Source: Candidatus Bathyarchaeota archaeon
Lineage (GTDB): Archaea; Thermoproteota; CALKCG01; B24; JAGTQN01
Direction: 5' to 3'
Assembly (NCBI GenBank): GCA_018396395.1
Contig: JAGTQN010000031.1
Coordinates: 1 to 15,237 of the forward strand
Length of the DNA stretch: 15,237 nt
The position numbers were made by a program, and so were the translations under genes. Within the stretch, counting starts at the first letter, position 1, and each line of letters starts with the position of its first letter. The notes beneath the pieces were generated by a model. The model did no database searches, was not told the origin of the DNA, and saw only the letters and a list, made by a program, of their open reading frames with translations. Shown here piece after piece: positions 1 through 6,043 of the stretch.

Positions 1-1257
1 AAAGCCCCCACTCTGGATCCAAGTCCTGGGCTCATAGATCTCCAAAAAAGTTGAGGCCCACATCTTGTTATTTCCAGCATCCATCGTGAAGATGGTGGAC
101 CTTCCGAAGGATTGCCGGAGTTCATGGCATATCCTTTGGGGCTTCAAAGGAGTCGCATCCGAGCCCATGACGGGCCCATTCTTCTCGTACCACAATTCCT
201 TTCGCCTCAAAAGTGCCTGAACCCAAGGACTACCCTCAAGGCTTCTGGGATGCGAAAGGCTTCTAAGGGCTTCTAGGATTCCCCTGAGCGTTTCCTTGGC
301 ATCTCCTACGATTCCCAGTTCCGTAGGATAGCATTTTCCCAGTTCCGAATTATCCACATTCACATGGATGAGCCTCGCGCCTTCAGGGATGCTCTTCCAA
401 TGCCTTGTGCTCAACTCGGCAAAGCGACATCCGACGGCCAGGATGACATCAGCCTCGGCGATGGTGGAGTCCGTATAGTCCCTGGCATGAACCCCCATCC
501 TCCCAGCTGAGAGGGGATGGTCCTCTGGGAAGGCTCCACGGCCGTTAAAAGTCGTTACGACGGGCATGGCAAGATGCTCCGCCAAGGCTAGGGCTTCCTT
601 GGAGGCTTCAGAGGGACTGTAATGCGCCCCTCCTCCAAGGATCATGAGGGGCCTCTCTGAGCCTAAGAGAAGGGAGGCGGCCGATTCCAAGAGGCGATCA
701 TTAGGCTTAGGGGGCTTAGGGATCCTTAAGGCGTCGGGCTTTGGAGGTTCCCCATCCTCCGTAAATTCCTTTTGGACATCCAAGGGAAGATCCAAATGAA
801 CAGGCCCAGGTCTTCCTGATAAGGCCCTTCGGAAGGCCTCTAGAACCAATGTCTTCGCCTCCTCAGCCCTTCCTATCTGGGCGTTCCATTTCACGATGGG
901 CTTGAAGAGCTTCAAATGATCGAGCTCTTGGAAGGCTCCCTTTCCCAGGTTTGGAATAGGTTGCTGTCCAGTTATTGCCAAGACGGGGATGCTGTCCGTG
1001 TAGGCTGTTGCAATGCCTGTAAGGAGATTCGTCGCTCCTGGACCCCCAGTTCCATCGCATACACCCAGTCTTCCAGTAGCCTTGGCATAGGCATCCGCCA
1101 TATAGGCTGCTCCCTCCTCATGCCTCGTGAGGACATGCCTAATGGCAGAATCATATAGGGCATCGTAGAGGGGACAGGTCTGGGAGCCAGGAATTCCGAA
1201 GATGAACCTTACGCCTAAGAACTCCAAGGTCCTTACGATGGCTTCGGCGACCTGCAA
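1..1257 (-). CDS. ThDP-dependent acetolactate synthase-like enzyme, 3' end cut by window edge
   Basis: The minus-strand frame stays open from about 1257 to base 1, giving about 419 residues. It lacks roughly the last 130 residues of a normal 550-residue enzyme. The N-terminal ThDP-pyrimidine domain shows FGIPGSQ, the RHEEGAAYMADAYAK stretch with the expected catalytic Glu, and DGTGGPGATNLLTGI. Then come GQQP and GAFQELD, as in acetolactate synthase large subunits. The central domain follows (LILAVGCRF-type strand, HVNVDNSELGK), then the beginning of the PP domain (FTMDAGNN...QSGGF). The GDG Mg/ThDP motif would lie beyond the edge. Family role: condensing pyruvate-derived hydroxyethyl-ThDP, as in branched-chain amino acid synthesis. 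An ilvE about 5 kb away fits this, but related enzymes such as sulfoacetaldehyde acetyltransferase-like or oxalyl-CoA decarboxylase-like proteins cannot be excluded. The start is taken as TTG at 1255-1257, about 10 nt after GGGAGG. An in-frame TTG at 1273-1275 is an alternative. Confidence 0.85.
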   Translation of the reverse strand, partial: MQVAEAIVRTLEFLGVRFIFGIPGSQTCPLYDALYDSAIRHVLTRHEEGAAYMADAYAKATGRLGVCDGTGGPGATNLLTGIATAYTDSIPVLAITGQQPIPNLGKGAFQELDHLKLFKPIVKWNAQIGRAEEAKTLVLEAFRRALSGRPGPVHLDLPLDVQKEFTEDGEPPKPDALRIPKPPKPNDRLLESAASLLLGSERPLMILGGGAHYSPSEASKEALALAEHLAMPVVTTFNGRGAFPEDHPLSAGRMGVHARDYTDSTIAEADVILAVGCRFAELSTRHWKSIPEGARLIHVNVDNSELGKCYPTELGIVGDAKETLRGILEALRSLSHPRSLEGSPWVQALLRRKELWYEKNGPVMGSDATPLKPQRICHELRQSFGRSTIFTMDAGNNKMWASTFLEIYEPRTWIQSGGF

Positions 1258-1305
1258 TCTCAGCCATCCTCCCAAGTTTAGGCTCTGGATTGAAGGATGG
1301 GAGAG

Positions 1306-1322
1306 CCTTTAAGCTTTTATTC
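1306..1322. promoter_or_regulatory. Shared bidirectional TATA region between the ThDP enzyme and tsr3
   Basis: The near-palindromic stretch CCTTTAAGCTTTTATT reads as a TATA-like box on both strands. On the plus strand its centre is about 28 bp before the TTG start of tsr3 at 1344, so that transcript may be leaderless or nearly so. On the minus strand it would start transcription near 1285, leaving a leader that contains the GGGAGG of the ThDP enzyme. This is inferred from spacing only. Confidence 0.45.
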
Positions 1323-1343
1323 CACCCTTTCCTTAAGGGCTTA

Positions 1344-1883
1344 TTGATCAAACTCTACATATGGCATCTTAAGCAATGTGACCCATCCAAGTGCACAGGT
1401 CTTAAGCTGGGGAGAAAGGGCTTCGCAAGCCTCATCTACAGCAGGCACCAGATTCCTAAGGGAAGCATACTGTTAAATCCCCTCGCCCTGGAGGTTCTAT
1501 CCCCTATTGACAGGTTCCAGGCTGAGAAGGGGGGGCTCCTAGTCCTAGACTGTAGCTGGGAAAGGGTGGAGGAATCCTTCCATGTCAAGATTCCAGCATT
1601 GAATCGATGCCTTCCCTACCTCGTCGCGGCCAATCCTACGAACTATGGTAAGCCCACGAAGCTTTCCAGCGCCGAGGCCATGGCTGCGGCCCTCTACATC
1701 CTAGGCTTTTATGATGCGGCTAGAAGAATCCTTTCGATCTTCAAATGGGGGCCTACATTCCTAGACCTGAATAGAGAAGCCTTAGATTCCTACAGCAGAG
1801 CGCAAAGTAGCGTTCAGGTCTTGGAGGCCCAAAGGCTTTTCATGCCAGAGAGAAATAATCGATACTCAGAATCAGAAACCTAG
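1344..1883 (+). CDS. tsr3: Tsr3, small-subunit rRNA aminocarboxypropyltransferase
   Basis: The protein transfers the 3-amino-3-carboxypropyl group of SAM to a modified uridine in helix 31 of small-subunit rRNA. This is known for the Tsr3/DUF367 family in eukaryotes and archaea. With a TTG start at 1344 it has 179 residues. Family signatures are visible: QCDPSKCTGLKL near the N-terminus, LDCSWERVEE in the middle, CLPYLVAANPTNYGKPTKL and the following SSAEAMAAALYILGF helix (SAM/RNA-binding core), and FKWGPTFLDLN near the end. The frame opens earlier (ATG at 1290), but homologs begin close to the KLYIWHLKQCDP segment. TTG 1344 also follows AAGGG by 4 nt and sits about 28 bp after a TATA-like box. 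It lies 56 bp before the Fap7-like kinase, another small-subunit maturation factor, so the two probably form one transcript. Confidence 0.9.
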   Translation: MIKLYIWHLKQCDPSKCTGLKLGRKGFASLIYSRHQIPKGSILLNPLALEVLSPIDRFQAEKGGLLVLDCSWERVEESFHVKIPALNRCLPYLVAANPTNYGKPTKLSSAEAMAAALYILGFYDAARRILSIFKWGPTFLDLNREALDSYSRAQSSVQVLEAQRLFMPERNNRYSESET

Positions 1884-1939
1884 CCCTAGCTCCAGACCTA
1901 GCTTTAGGAATTCTAGGGATCCAAAAGAGGAGGGGGCTG

Positions 1940-2590
1940 ATGGTAGTATTCGACAGTAATAGTAAGAAGAAAAATGCGAAGAAAGAAAGGAAAGTTATCG
2001 TGATTACTGGAACCCCGGGCGTTGGAAAGTCTACTTTTTCTGAAAGGCTTGCCGAGAAACTCGGAGCGCTATGCATAAACCTTAACAAACTGATAATGGA
2101 GGAAGGACTTTTCAAGGACTATGATGATGCGAGGGGAACCTTCGTAGCCGACCTTCCGAAGATTAGGAAACGCCTTAAGAAGCTGATTCGTAAGGCGTCA
2201 GAAGGCTATATCTTGGTCGAGGGGCACCTTTCTCACCTTTTATTGCCGAGGGACTCCGTGGAAATGGTCTTCATTCTTCGATGCCATCCGGAAGTTCTGA
2301 GACAAAGGCTGAAAGGCCGAGGATATACGGATGCCAAAATTGCCGAGAATCTTCAAGCTGAAGTCCTCGACGTGTGCCTCATCGAGGCCTCTCAAGCCTA
2401 TGGTGAGGCAAAGCTTGCCGAGATCGATTTAACGGAAAAAATGGCTGATATGGCTGTCCAAGAAGCCTACGAGATTGTCATGGGTCTTAGGAAGCCCTCC
2501 CTAGGTTCCGTGGACTGGCTCTCAAGGCTCCAGGCTGAGGGAAAACTAGAGGATTATCTTCGGGACTGGGAAGGGCTTCCGATGCCATAG
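1940..2590 (+). CDS. Fap7/AK6-type adenylate kinase-ATPase, ribosome biogenesis
   Basis: This is a 216-residue P-loop NMP kinase of the AK6 (human CINAP, yeast Fap7) family. Family knowledge: it has adenylate kinase/ATPase activity and helps Rps14/uS11 assembly and final maturation of small-subunit rRNA. The Walker A motif GTPGVGKST is at residues 24-32. The short NMP-binding region around INLNKLIMEEGLF and the strand ILVEGHLSHLL follow. The reduced LID carries R-x-R-G-Y and KIAENLQAEVLD, which is typical of AK6. The first ~18 residues are Lys-rich and precede the kinase fold. The C-terminal extension VDWLSRLQAEGKLEDYL is common in archaeal members. ATG 1940 is supported by a strong GAGGAGGGGG ribosome-binding site just upstream. 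Pairing with tsr3 supports a small-subunit assembly role. Confidence 0.9.
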   Translation: MVVFDSNSKKKNAKKERKVIVITGTPGVGKSTFSERLAEKLGALCINLNKLIMEEGLFKDYDDARGTFVADLPKIRKRLKKLIRKASEGYILVEGHLSHLLLPRDSVEMVFILRCHPEVLRQRLKGRGYTDAKIAENLQAEVLDVCLIEASQAYGEAKLAEIDLTEKMADMAVQEAYEIVMGLRKPSLGSVDWLSRLQAEGKLEDYLRDWEGLPMP

Positions 2591-2611
2591 AGGCATCAAA
2601 GCCTTAGGAAT

Positions 2612-2779
2612 GGAAAGTTTTGCTTTGTGGCTTAATTCTTTTTTTCCGGTTTTCCCTTCCGTCTCTGAACGGCAAAATGGTCGATTTACGGAAACTTTCG
2701 GAAACAGCTCCATGACTCGGAGACTGAAAACGCTCCCATAACCTATAAACCATAATTAAGCCACAAAGCTAAAGTTTCC
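2612..2779. repeat. Inverted-repeat element A (168 bp)
   Basis: The arms 2612-2637 and 2754-2779 are complementary over 26 positions with two mismatches. The inner core GCTTTGTGGCTTAATT is perfect. Between the arms lie about 116 bp with two small hairpins: CCGT/ACGG at 2659-2672, and CTCC/GGAG with a CAG/CTG extension at 2705-2726. There is also a direct repeat of CGGAAAC separated by three T. The same 16-nt core, also inverted, occurs in element B near 4483-4619. The element lies between the Fap7 stop and the LSm promoter. It could be a MITE-like insertion, a structured RNA with a long closing stem, or a paired protein-binding site. No clear target-site duplication is visible. Confidence 0.8.
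2639..2645 (+). terminator. T-tract terminator after the tsr3-fap7 pair
   Basis: A run of seven T residues lies about 50 bp after the Fap7 stop codon. It immediately follows the left arm of the inverted-repeat element at 2612. Archaeal termination typically occurs at such T-runs. The hairpin arm may or may not contribute. Confidence 0.4.
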
Positions 2780-2831
2780 TTAATCCATCCATTTATGCGC
2801 ATGGCAACCCACCTTCCATGGCTCCGAAAAT

Positions 2832-2841
2832 CTATTTATTA
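2832..2841 (+). promoter_or_regulatory. TATA box for the LSm gene
   Basis: CTATTTATTA is centred about 32 bp before the ATG at 2869. This predicts a transcript with a leader of only a few nucleotides and argues against the upstream ATG at 2818, which would lie before the transcription start. Confidence 0.55.
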
Positions 2842-2868
2842 ATCCATGTCGATCTAGCTACGACTTTC

Positions 2869-3291
2869 ATGTCCACCGTTTCGAGGAGGTACATCGAGGA
2901 GCTGTCAACCCTTTTGCAGAAGGAGGTCATCGTCGATACTGTAAACGGCCAGACCTATACGGGCATCCTCTCAAGTTTTAATCCCGATAACATGAGCGTC
3001 TGTCTATCTAATGCCAAGGACGATAAGGGCAGACAGTCCTATAAGCTCTTCATAAATGGAAGTATCATTGCCCGCATTTACGCTGTGGAACGCCCCTACG
3101 ACCTTAGGGGTCTTGCAGAACGCCTCGAGCGCGTCTTTCCAAAGCTTGTGAGGCTTTACGAGGAGCAGGGCGTCATCGTGGTCATGGATCGAATAAGGGT
3201 CACGGAAAAGGGCGTGGTCGAAGGTTCTGGACCTGCGGCCGATAGGGTCCAAAGGATCTATGAGGAATTCATGAGGGAGGCCAAGGCTTAA
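2869..3291 (+). CDS. LSm (Sm-like archaeal) protein with C-terminal extension, SmAP3-like
   Basis: This is a 140-residue protein with an N-terminal Sm fold and a second C-terminal alpha/beta part. The Sm1 motif spans about residues 18-50: EVIVDTVNGQTYTGILSSF, then a conserved-type loop containing NPDNMSVCLSNA. The Sm2 motif appears as FINGSIIARIY (residues ~61-71). The remaining ~65 residues (ERPYDLRGLAERLERVFP...VIVVMDRIRVTEKGVVEGSG) match the added domain of SmAP3-type archaeal proteins rather than the plain 75-residue SmAP1. Family role: ring-forming RNA-binding protein. Its exact RNA partners are not known from sequence. The frame extends upstream to 2818, but ATG 2869 fits the Sm domain start and the TATA spacing. 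Its stop codon overlaps the convergent PAC2 gene by 4 nt. Confidence 0.85.
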   Translation: MSTVSRRYIEELSTLLQKEVIVDTVNGQTYTGILSSFNPDNMSVCLSNAKDDKGRQSYKLFINGSIIARIYAVERPYDLRGLAERLERVFPKLVRLYEEQGVIVVMDRIRVTEKGVVEGSGPAADRVQRIYEEFMREAKA

Positions 3292-4022
3292 ACGTAACTT
3301 CCGACTTCCTTCCGAGCTTCCCTAGCCTCAGCTCTCTCGAAGAGCATGTCCTTAACCTTCTTGGCAGCCTTCTCGAGGCCCTCACCGCTTACGTTAAGAT
3401 TAAGGAGGGCATTTACAACCTTCAGAACGGCCATGGCGGCTGAGGGGTCTGGGTAAAGCCCTAGAGTTTCAGCCAGAAGGCAAATACCATCTATCCCCCT
3501 CAATTCGGCGAGACCCATCAAAAGCCCAGCGGCTCCATGGACTCGCCCCCTAAAAGTTTCTATACCGAGTTCCCTCAACTTCCTTAGAAGGAAGGGACTT
3601 GAAGCGGCACAATAAACCCTGGGACTTTCTGGAATCCCCTCGACTGGAAGGCCTCCGGCGCAGAGAACAAGCCTGCATCCGAACTCCTCGGCCACATCCA
3701 GAACGGTTGAACAGAACTCATACTGCCCATAGGTAGAAAGTGGTTGGGTGCTGCCATGGAGGATCAGAAGATCCCTTTCAAGGTTTTTGGCGGATACGTA
3801 TCGTAGGGTTGCTGATGGGAAGTAGAGCTCGCCCTTTCCTCCGAGAATGGCAAGGCTCTGGAAGTAGGGGGATTTGAAGCTGCAGAGCTTCCTAGCCTTT
3901 AACTGGGCTATGATGTGGAGGGCAAGAATATTGGCTACAAAGCCTATACCTGGAAGGCCTTCCAATAGGATAGATTCCCTAAGCCTTGGTCTTTCATGGA
4001 AGAGGATTTTTGTCCTCAGCAT
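3288..4022 (-). CDS. PAC2 family protein, proteasome-assembly chaperone-like
   Basis: This is a 244-residue PAC2-domain protein. The signature start is SILLEGLPGIGFVANILALHII (shown in part: LEGLPGIGFVAN near residues 21-32). Family-typical strands follow: DLLILHGSTQP (residues ~84-94), RLVLCAGGLPVEGIPESPRVY (in part) and GAAGLLMGLAELRGIDGICLL (in part). Archaeal PAC2 proteins (PbaA/PbaB types) resemble eukaryotic proteasome assembly chaperones. Some bind proteasome alpha subunits or other protein complexes, so the exact client here is open. The C-terminal ~40 residues are a charged helix. ATG at 4020-4022 is preceded by a GAGGAAAGG ribosome-binding site. The gene runs 22 bp after the two-TM protein gene in the same direction, so the two likely share a transcript. 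Its stop overlaps the LSm stop in a TTAA palindrome. Confidence 0.85.
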   Translation of the reverse strand: MLRTKILFHERPRLRESILLEGLPGIGFVANILALHIIAQLKARKLCSFKSPYFQSLAILGGKGELYFPSATLRYVSAKNLERDLLILHGSTQPLSTYGQYEFCSTVLDVAEEFGCRLVLCAGGLPVEGIPESPRVYCAASSPFLLRKLRELGIETFRGRVHGAAGLLMGLAELRGIDGICLLAETLGLYPDPSAAMAVLKVVNALLNLNVSGEGLEKAAKKVKDMLFERAEAREARKEVGSYV

Positions 4023-4044
4023 AGGAAATTCCTTTCCTCATTAT

Positions 4045-4389
4045 TTACCCAGCCCTTTCCTCCATCCTTCGGGATATGAGGAAGGAGGCCACCACAACAA
4101 GGCTAACCAGGATGAAGGCTAAAAGTCCCATAAGGGGAGCGATGCTGAAGCTCAAAGGGGCCCTGCTCAAATATTCCTGACTAACGTTTTCCGAAACCTT
4201 CCCTTTGTCCTGAATGCCCAGCGTTTCGCCCTCTGGGGGTTTTACAGGGGCTTCAAGGGGGGTTACTAGCCGCCAGAGGGATGGTAAAGCCAAGAAGCCC
4301 GTGGCAAGGGCTAGGATGATGCCAGCCAAAGCTGCATGAAGGGCCTTCCAGTTCATCTGGAGGATCGCCTCAGGTATCCCTATTCCCAA
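4045..4389 (-). CDS. Small membrane protein with two TM segments, unknown function
   Basis: I do not recognise this family. The 114-residue product has an N-terminal hydrophobic helix (about residues 15-37, LHAALAGIILALATGFLALP), then about 45 polar residues with prolines and glycines. A C-terminal helix follows (about 84-105, GLLAFILVSLVVVASFLI) and a basic RR-containing tail. This topology suggests a loop of about 45 residues outside the cell, with both ends probably cytoplasmic. The start is uncertain. TTG at 4387-4389 lies about 24 bp after the TATA centre, so it could be leaderless. ATG at 4354-4356 would give a 103-residue protein. It is the first gene of a likely operon with the PAC2 gene 22 bp downstream, and inverted-repeat element B lies just upstream. 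Confidence 0.6.
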   Translation of the reverse strand: MGIGIPEAILQMNWKALHAALAGIILALATGFLALPSLWRLVTPLEAPVKPPEGETLGIQDKGKVSENVSQEYLSRAPLSFSIAPLMGLLAFILVSLVVVASFLISRRMEERAG

Positions 4390-4408
4390 GATTCGATAAG
4401 ACCCTAGT

Positions 4409-4416
4409 CTTATAAG
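4409..4416 (-). promoter_or_regulatory. TATA box of the membrane protein-PAC2 operon
   Basis: CTTATAAG (self-complementary) lies about 20-28 bp before the TTG at 4389 in the minus direction. Element B ends about 56 bp further upstream. This nearly matches the ~53 bp between element A and the LSm TATA box. Confidence 0.5.
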
Positions 4417-4471
4417 GCTAAGGTTTAGAACACTTGATGGATGGATAAGTAATGGAAAGAAGAAAAGAAAA

Positions 4472-4632
4472 TTATAATTATTGCTTTGTGGCTTAATTCC
4501 GCTTTTCCATACGATATTTTTTCTATTCCATTTAATGCTTGAAACTAGTCTTCGAAGCTTTAACCCTGAAGGGCTTTAGTAGCACCAAAAGTCCGAAGTT
4601 TGTGATTAGGCCACAAAGCAATAAATTATATT
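4472..4632. repeat. Inverted-repeat element B, related to element A
   Basis: The left core GCTTTGTGGCTTAATTC is at 4483-4499. The right core at 4604-4619 is its inverted copy with one or two changes (GATTAGGCCACAAAGC). Outside the core the arms continue to pair through AT-rich sequence (TATAATTATT against AATAAATTATA) with one gap. This differs from the GGAAAGTTT arms of element A, so each element keeps its own arm pairing. The interior of about 105 bp does not align well with element A. It contains a CTTCG/CGAAG pair and a CCC-TGAA-GGG hairpin. The outer limits are approximate because the AT-rich arms fade out. Confidence 0.7.
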
Positions 4633-4650
4633 ATAGTTAATCTCAAAACC

Positions 4651-4716
4651 TTTGACCTATTCGAGGATAGACTTATCCGTTGAGAGGATGGTAGAATCCT
4701 CCCGTCAAGGGTCAAA
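4651..4716. other. Possible three-way-junction structure, downstream of the membrane wHTH gene
   Basis: An outer stem TTTGACC (4651-4657) / GGTCAAA (4710-4716) encloses two hairpins: GGATA-GACT-TATCC (4665-4678) and GAGGAT-GGTAGA-ATCCTC (4684-4701). The second can be extended by TTGA/TCAA with a small bulge. All stems are perfect Watson-Crick pairs. The segment is about 30 bp beyond the stop of the minus-strand winged-helix gene, so it may be its 3' end structure, or an independent RNA or DNA element. No known RNA family is recognised. Confidence 0.35.
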
Positions 4717-4744
4717 TGTTTCCAGATTTACTAAATTGTGGTTT

Positions 4745-5179
4745 TCAGAAGGGCTTCAACCTCCACTGTCTATAGGCTTCATATAGGCATACGAAGGAGG
4801 CGGATAATCCGAAGAAAAGGGCGAAGAGGCTTTGTAACGTTAGGGGAAAGAGAAAGTTGGTCGCATAGACTGCCAAGGTAGTTGAGAAGAAGGCTGCATA
4901 GAAAAGGCTTCTTGGGACCATAAGGCCACTAATCCTTAAAAAGGATCTAAGGGGACCTATAGGCACCATCTTAGTCAGCTCATAGTCGCCATGGGGATTC
5001 TTCTGGACGAGTCCGAGGTCTTCCAGCTTTTGGAGATGATACGCGGCCACACTGGGGCTTGAGAGGCGAAGCTCCCTTTGAAGTTCCCTTACGCTAACGG
5101 CATCCCTCTTCCCAAGAAGATGCCAGTATACCTTAAGGGTCGTTCCCGTTAACCTCAGCTCCGCCTCAGATTCCTTCAA
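4745..5179 (-). CDS. Membrane-anchored winged-helix transcriptional regulator
   Basis: This 144-residue protein has an N-terminal winged helix and two C-terminal transmembrane segments. The HTH covers about residues 12-68: LKVYWHLLGKRDAVSVRELQ (helix 1-2), LSSPSVAAYHLQKLEDLGLV (recognition helix), and a wing ending in GDYELTK. A linker leads to TM helices at about 91-112 and 115-135, and a short basic tail. This layout, a DNA-binding head on a membrane hairpin, is seen in archaeal ArsR/MarR-like regulators that may sense membrane state. The ligand is unknown. The start is TTG (5177-5179), preceded by AAGGA with 6-nt spacing. The start region lies inside a perfect 12-bp dyad (5170-5198), suggesting autoregulation. 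It is followed on the upstream side by another regulator gene with the same orientation (150 bp away). Confidence 0.8.
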   Translation of the reverse strand: MKESEAELRLTGTTLKVYWHLLGKRDAVSVRELQRELRLSSPSVAAYHLQKLEDLGLVQKNPHGDYELTKMVPIGPLRSFLRISGLMVPRSLFYAAFFSTTLAVYATNFLFPLTLQSLFALFFGLSASFVCLYEAYRQWRLKPF

Positions 5180-5198
5180 GGTCCATCCTTGAAGGAAT
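5170..5198. promoter_or_regulatory. Perfect 12-bp dyad over the wHTH start codon
   Basis: ATTCCTTCAAGG, a 5-bp spacer, then its exact inverse CCTTGAAGGAAT. The TTG start codon (5177-5179) and its AAGGA ribosome-binding site both fall inside the dyad. As DNA it is a good operator for a dimeric winged-helix protein. As RNA it would form a 12-bp hairpin with a 5-nt loop that hides the start. Confidence 0.65.
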
Positions 5199-5278
5199 GG
5201 GAGTCTAGGTGAGATAAAAGTAAAGCCGGAATGAAGGATCAGATGGGATTGGATGGAAAGGGATGTAAGATGTAGACG

Positions 5279-5297
5279 TAAAAATAAAATGGAAAAA
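5279..5297 (-). terminator. T-rich terminator after the ArsR-like gene
   Basis: Read in the minus direction, the stretch gives several T-runs (CTTTTTCCATTTTATTTTTA) starting about 33 bp after the stop codon at 5330. No strong hairpin is seen. Confidence 0.35.
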
Positions 5298-5329
5298 GCC
5301 CTACCATTCGGCTCGAAAATTTCTCATTC

Positions 5330-5947
5330 CTAGGAAGATCCTTCAGGCTTCGGAGGCTCCCGAAGAAGCCTTTTGGAGATCTCATCCAGCAAATCCAAGT
5401 ATTCCTTCCGCTTTACAAGGCTTACAGTACTCAAAAGCCTTAGAAGAAGGCGAAGGGATGAGTGCTCCACTTGAACTGGAGAGATTTGCTGGGCTATCAC
5501 CTCCTCATAAGCCCTTTGTTCTTGTATGAAGTGCTTTTCGAAAAGATCCGTAAGCTCCGCTTCGAGTTCCTTCGTCAGCTTATAACCGAAGGAAGGCAGA
5601 TTCTCGACAGCCCTCCTACAGACTTCCCTTGTCCATTGGGCATATTCCTCAGAGCCAGGTATGAGGCCCTCGCTTAACGTATAGGAAACAACGAAGACTT
5701 TGGCCGTCGATCTATAGAACTTCTCGATGAGATTCTTCTTTACAAGGGTTCTTGTCTTCACTACGAGGCCAGCCTCCTCTAAGGCATTCAGGTGGTAAGA
5801 GATACTCGAAACACTCTTTCCAAGGGCTTGGGCTAGCTGGAAAGGGGACATCTCCCTATGGCGGAGGTTGTGGAGGATCTCCCTCCTCGTTTCATCGGCC
5901 AGGAGCTTGGCAACCTTAGGGTCCCTGATCAATAGAAAGTCTTGCAA
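5330..5947 (-). CDS. ArsR-like winged-helix transcriptional regulator
   Basis: This is a 205-residue protein with a winged-helix domain at about residues 8-75. It starts with the ArsR-type DPKVAKLLADETRREILHNL and continues with MSPFQLAQALGKSVSSISYH (HTH), LNALEEAGLVVKTRT and a wing (LVKKNLIEKFYRSTAKVFVV). The remaining ~125 residues are mostly helical and charged, with a QVEHSSLRLLLRLLSTVSLV segment and a basic C-terminus. They are probably for dimerisation or ligand sensing, with no recognisable metal-binding Cys cluster. The protein is likely cytoplasmic. The start is taken as TTG at 5945-5947, with no clear Shine-Dalgarno. A TATA-like ATTTAAG at about 5991-5997 (minus) would give a ~20-nt leader. 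The frame remains open upstream, so the N-terminus is uncertain. Targets are unknown. It is flanked by another wHTH gene and by ilvE in the same orientation, each with its own terminator. Confidence 0.8.
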   Translation of the reverse strand: MQDFLLIRDPKVAKLLADETRREILHNLRHREMSPFQLAQALGKSVSSISYHLNALEEAGLVVKTRTLVKKNLIEKFYRSTAKVFVVSYTLSEGLIPGSEEYAQWTREVCRRAVENLPSFGYKLTKELEAELTDLFEKHFIQEQRAYEEVIAQQISPVQVEHSSLRLLLRLLSTVSLVKRKEYLDLLDEISKRLLREPPKPEGSS

Positions 5948-6015
5948 GGGTTTCAGCCTTATTTCTAGGACGTTACAGAAAAATGTTGCGCTTAAATGAA
6001 TCCCTTAAGGAAAGA

Positions 6016-6035
6016 AATGAAATAAAATAAAAATT
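6016..6035 (-). terminator. T-rich terminator after ilvE
   Basis: In the minus direction the sequence reads as TTTTTATTTTATTTCATTTC beginning about 9 bp after the ilvE stop. This is typical of archaeal T-tract termination. Confidence 0.45.
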
Positions 6036-6043
6036 AGATTGGG

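Noticed and set aside
916..1158. Plus-strand ORF inside the ThDP enzyme gene
   Set aside because: It overlaps a clear minus-strand domain with catalytic motifs, and its own sequence resembles no protein.
2612..4632. Composite transposon formed by elements A and B
   Set aside because: The genes between are ordinary archaeal genes (LSm, PAC2, membrane protein) with no transposase, and no matching target duplications are visible.
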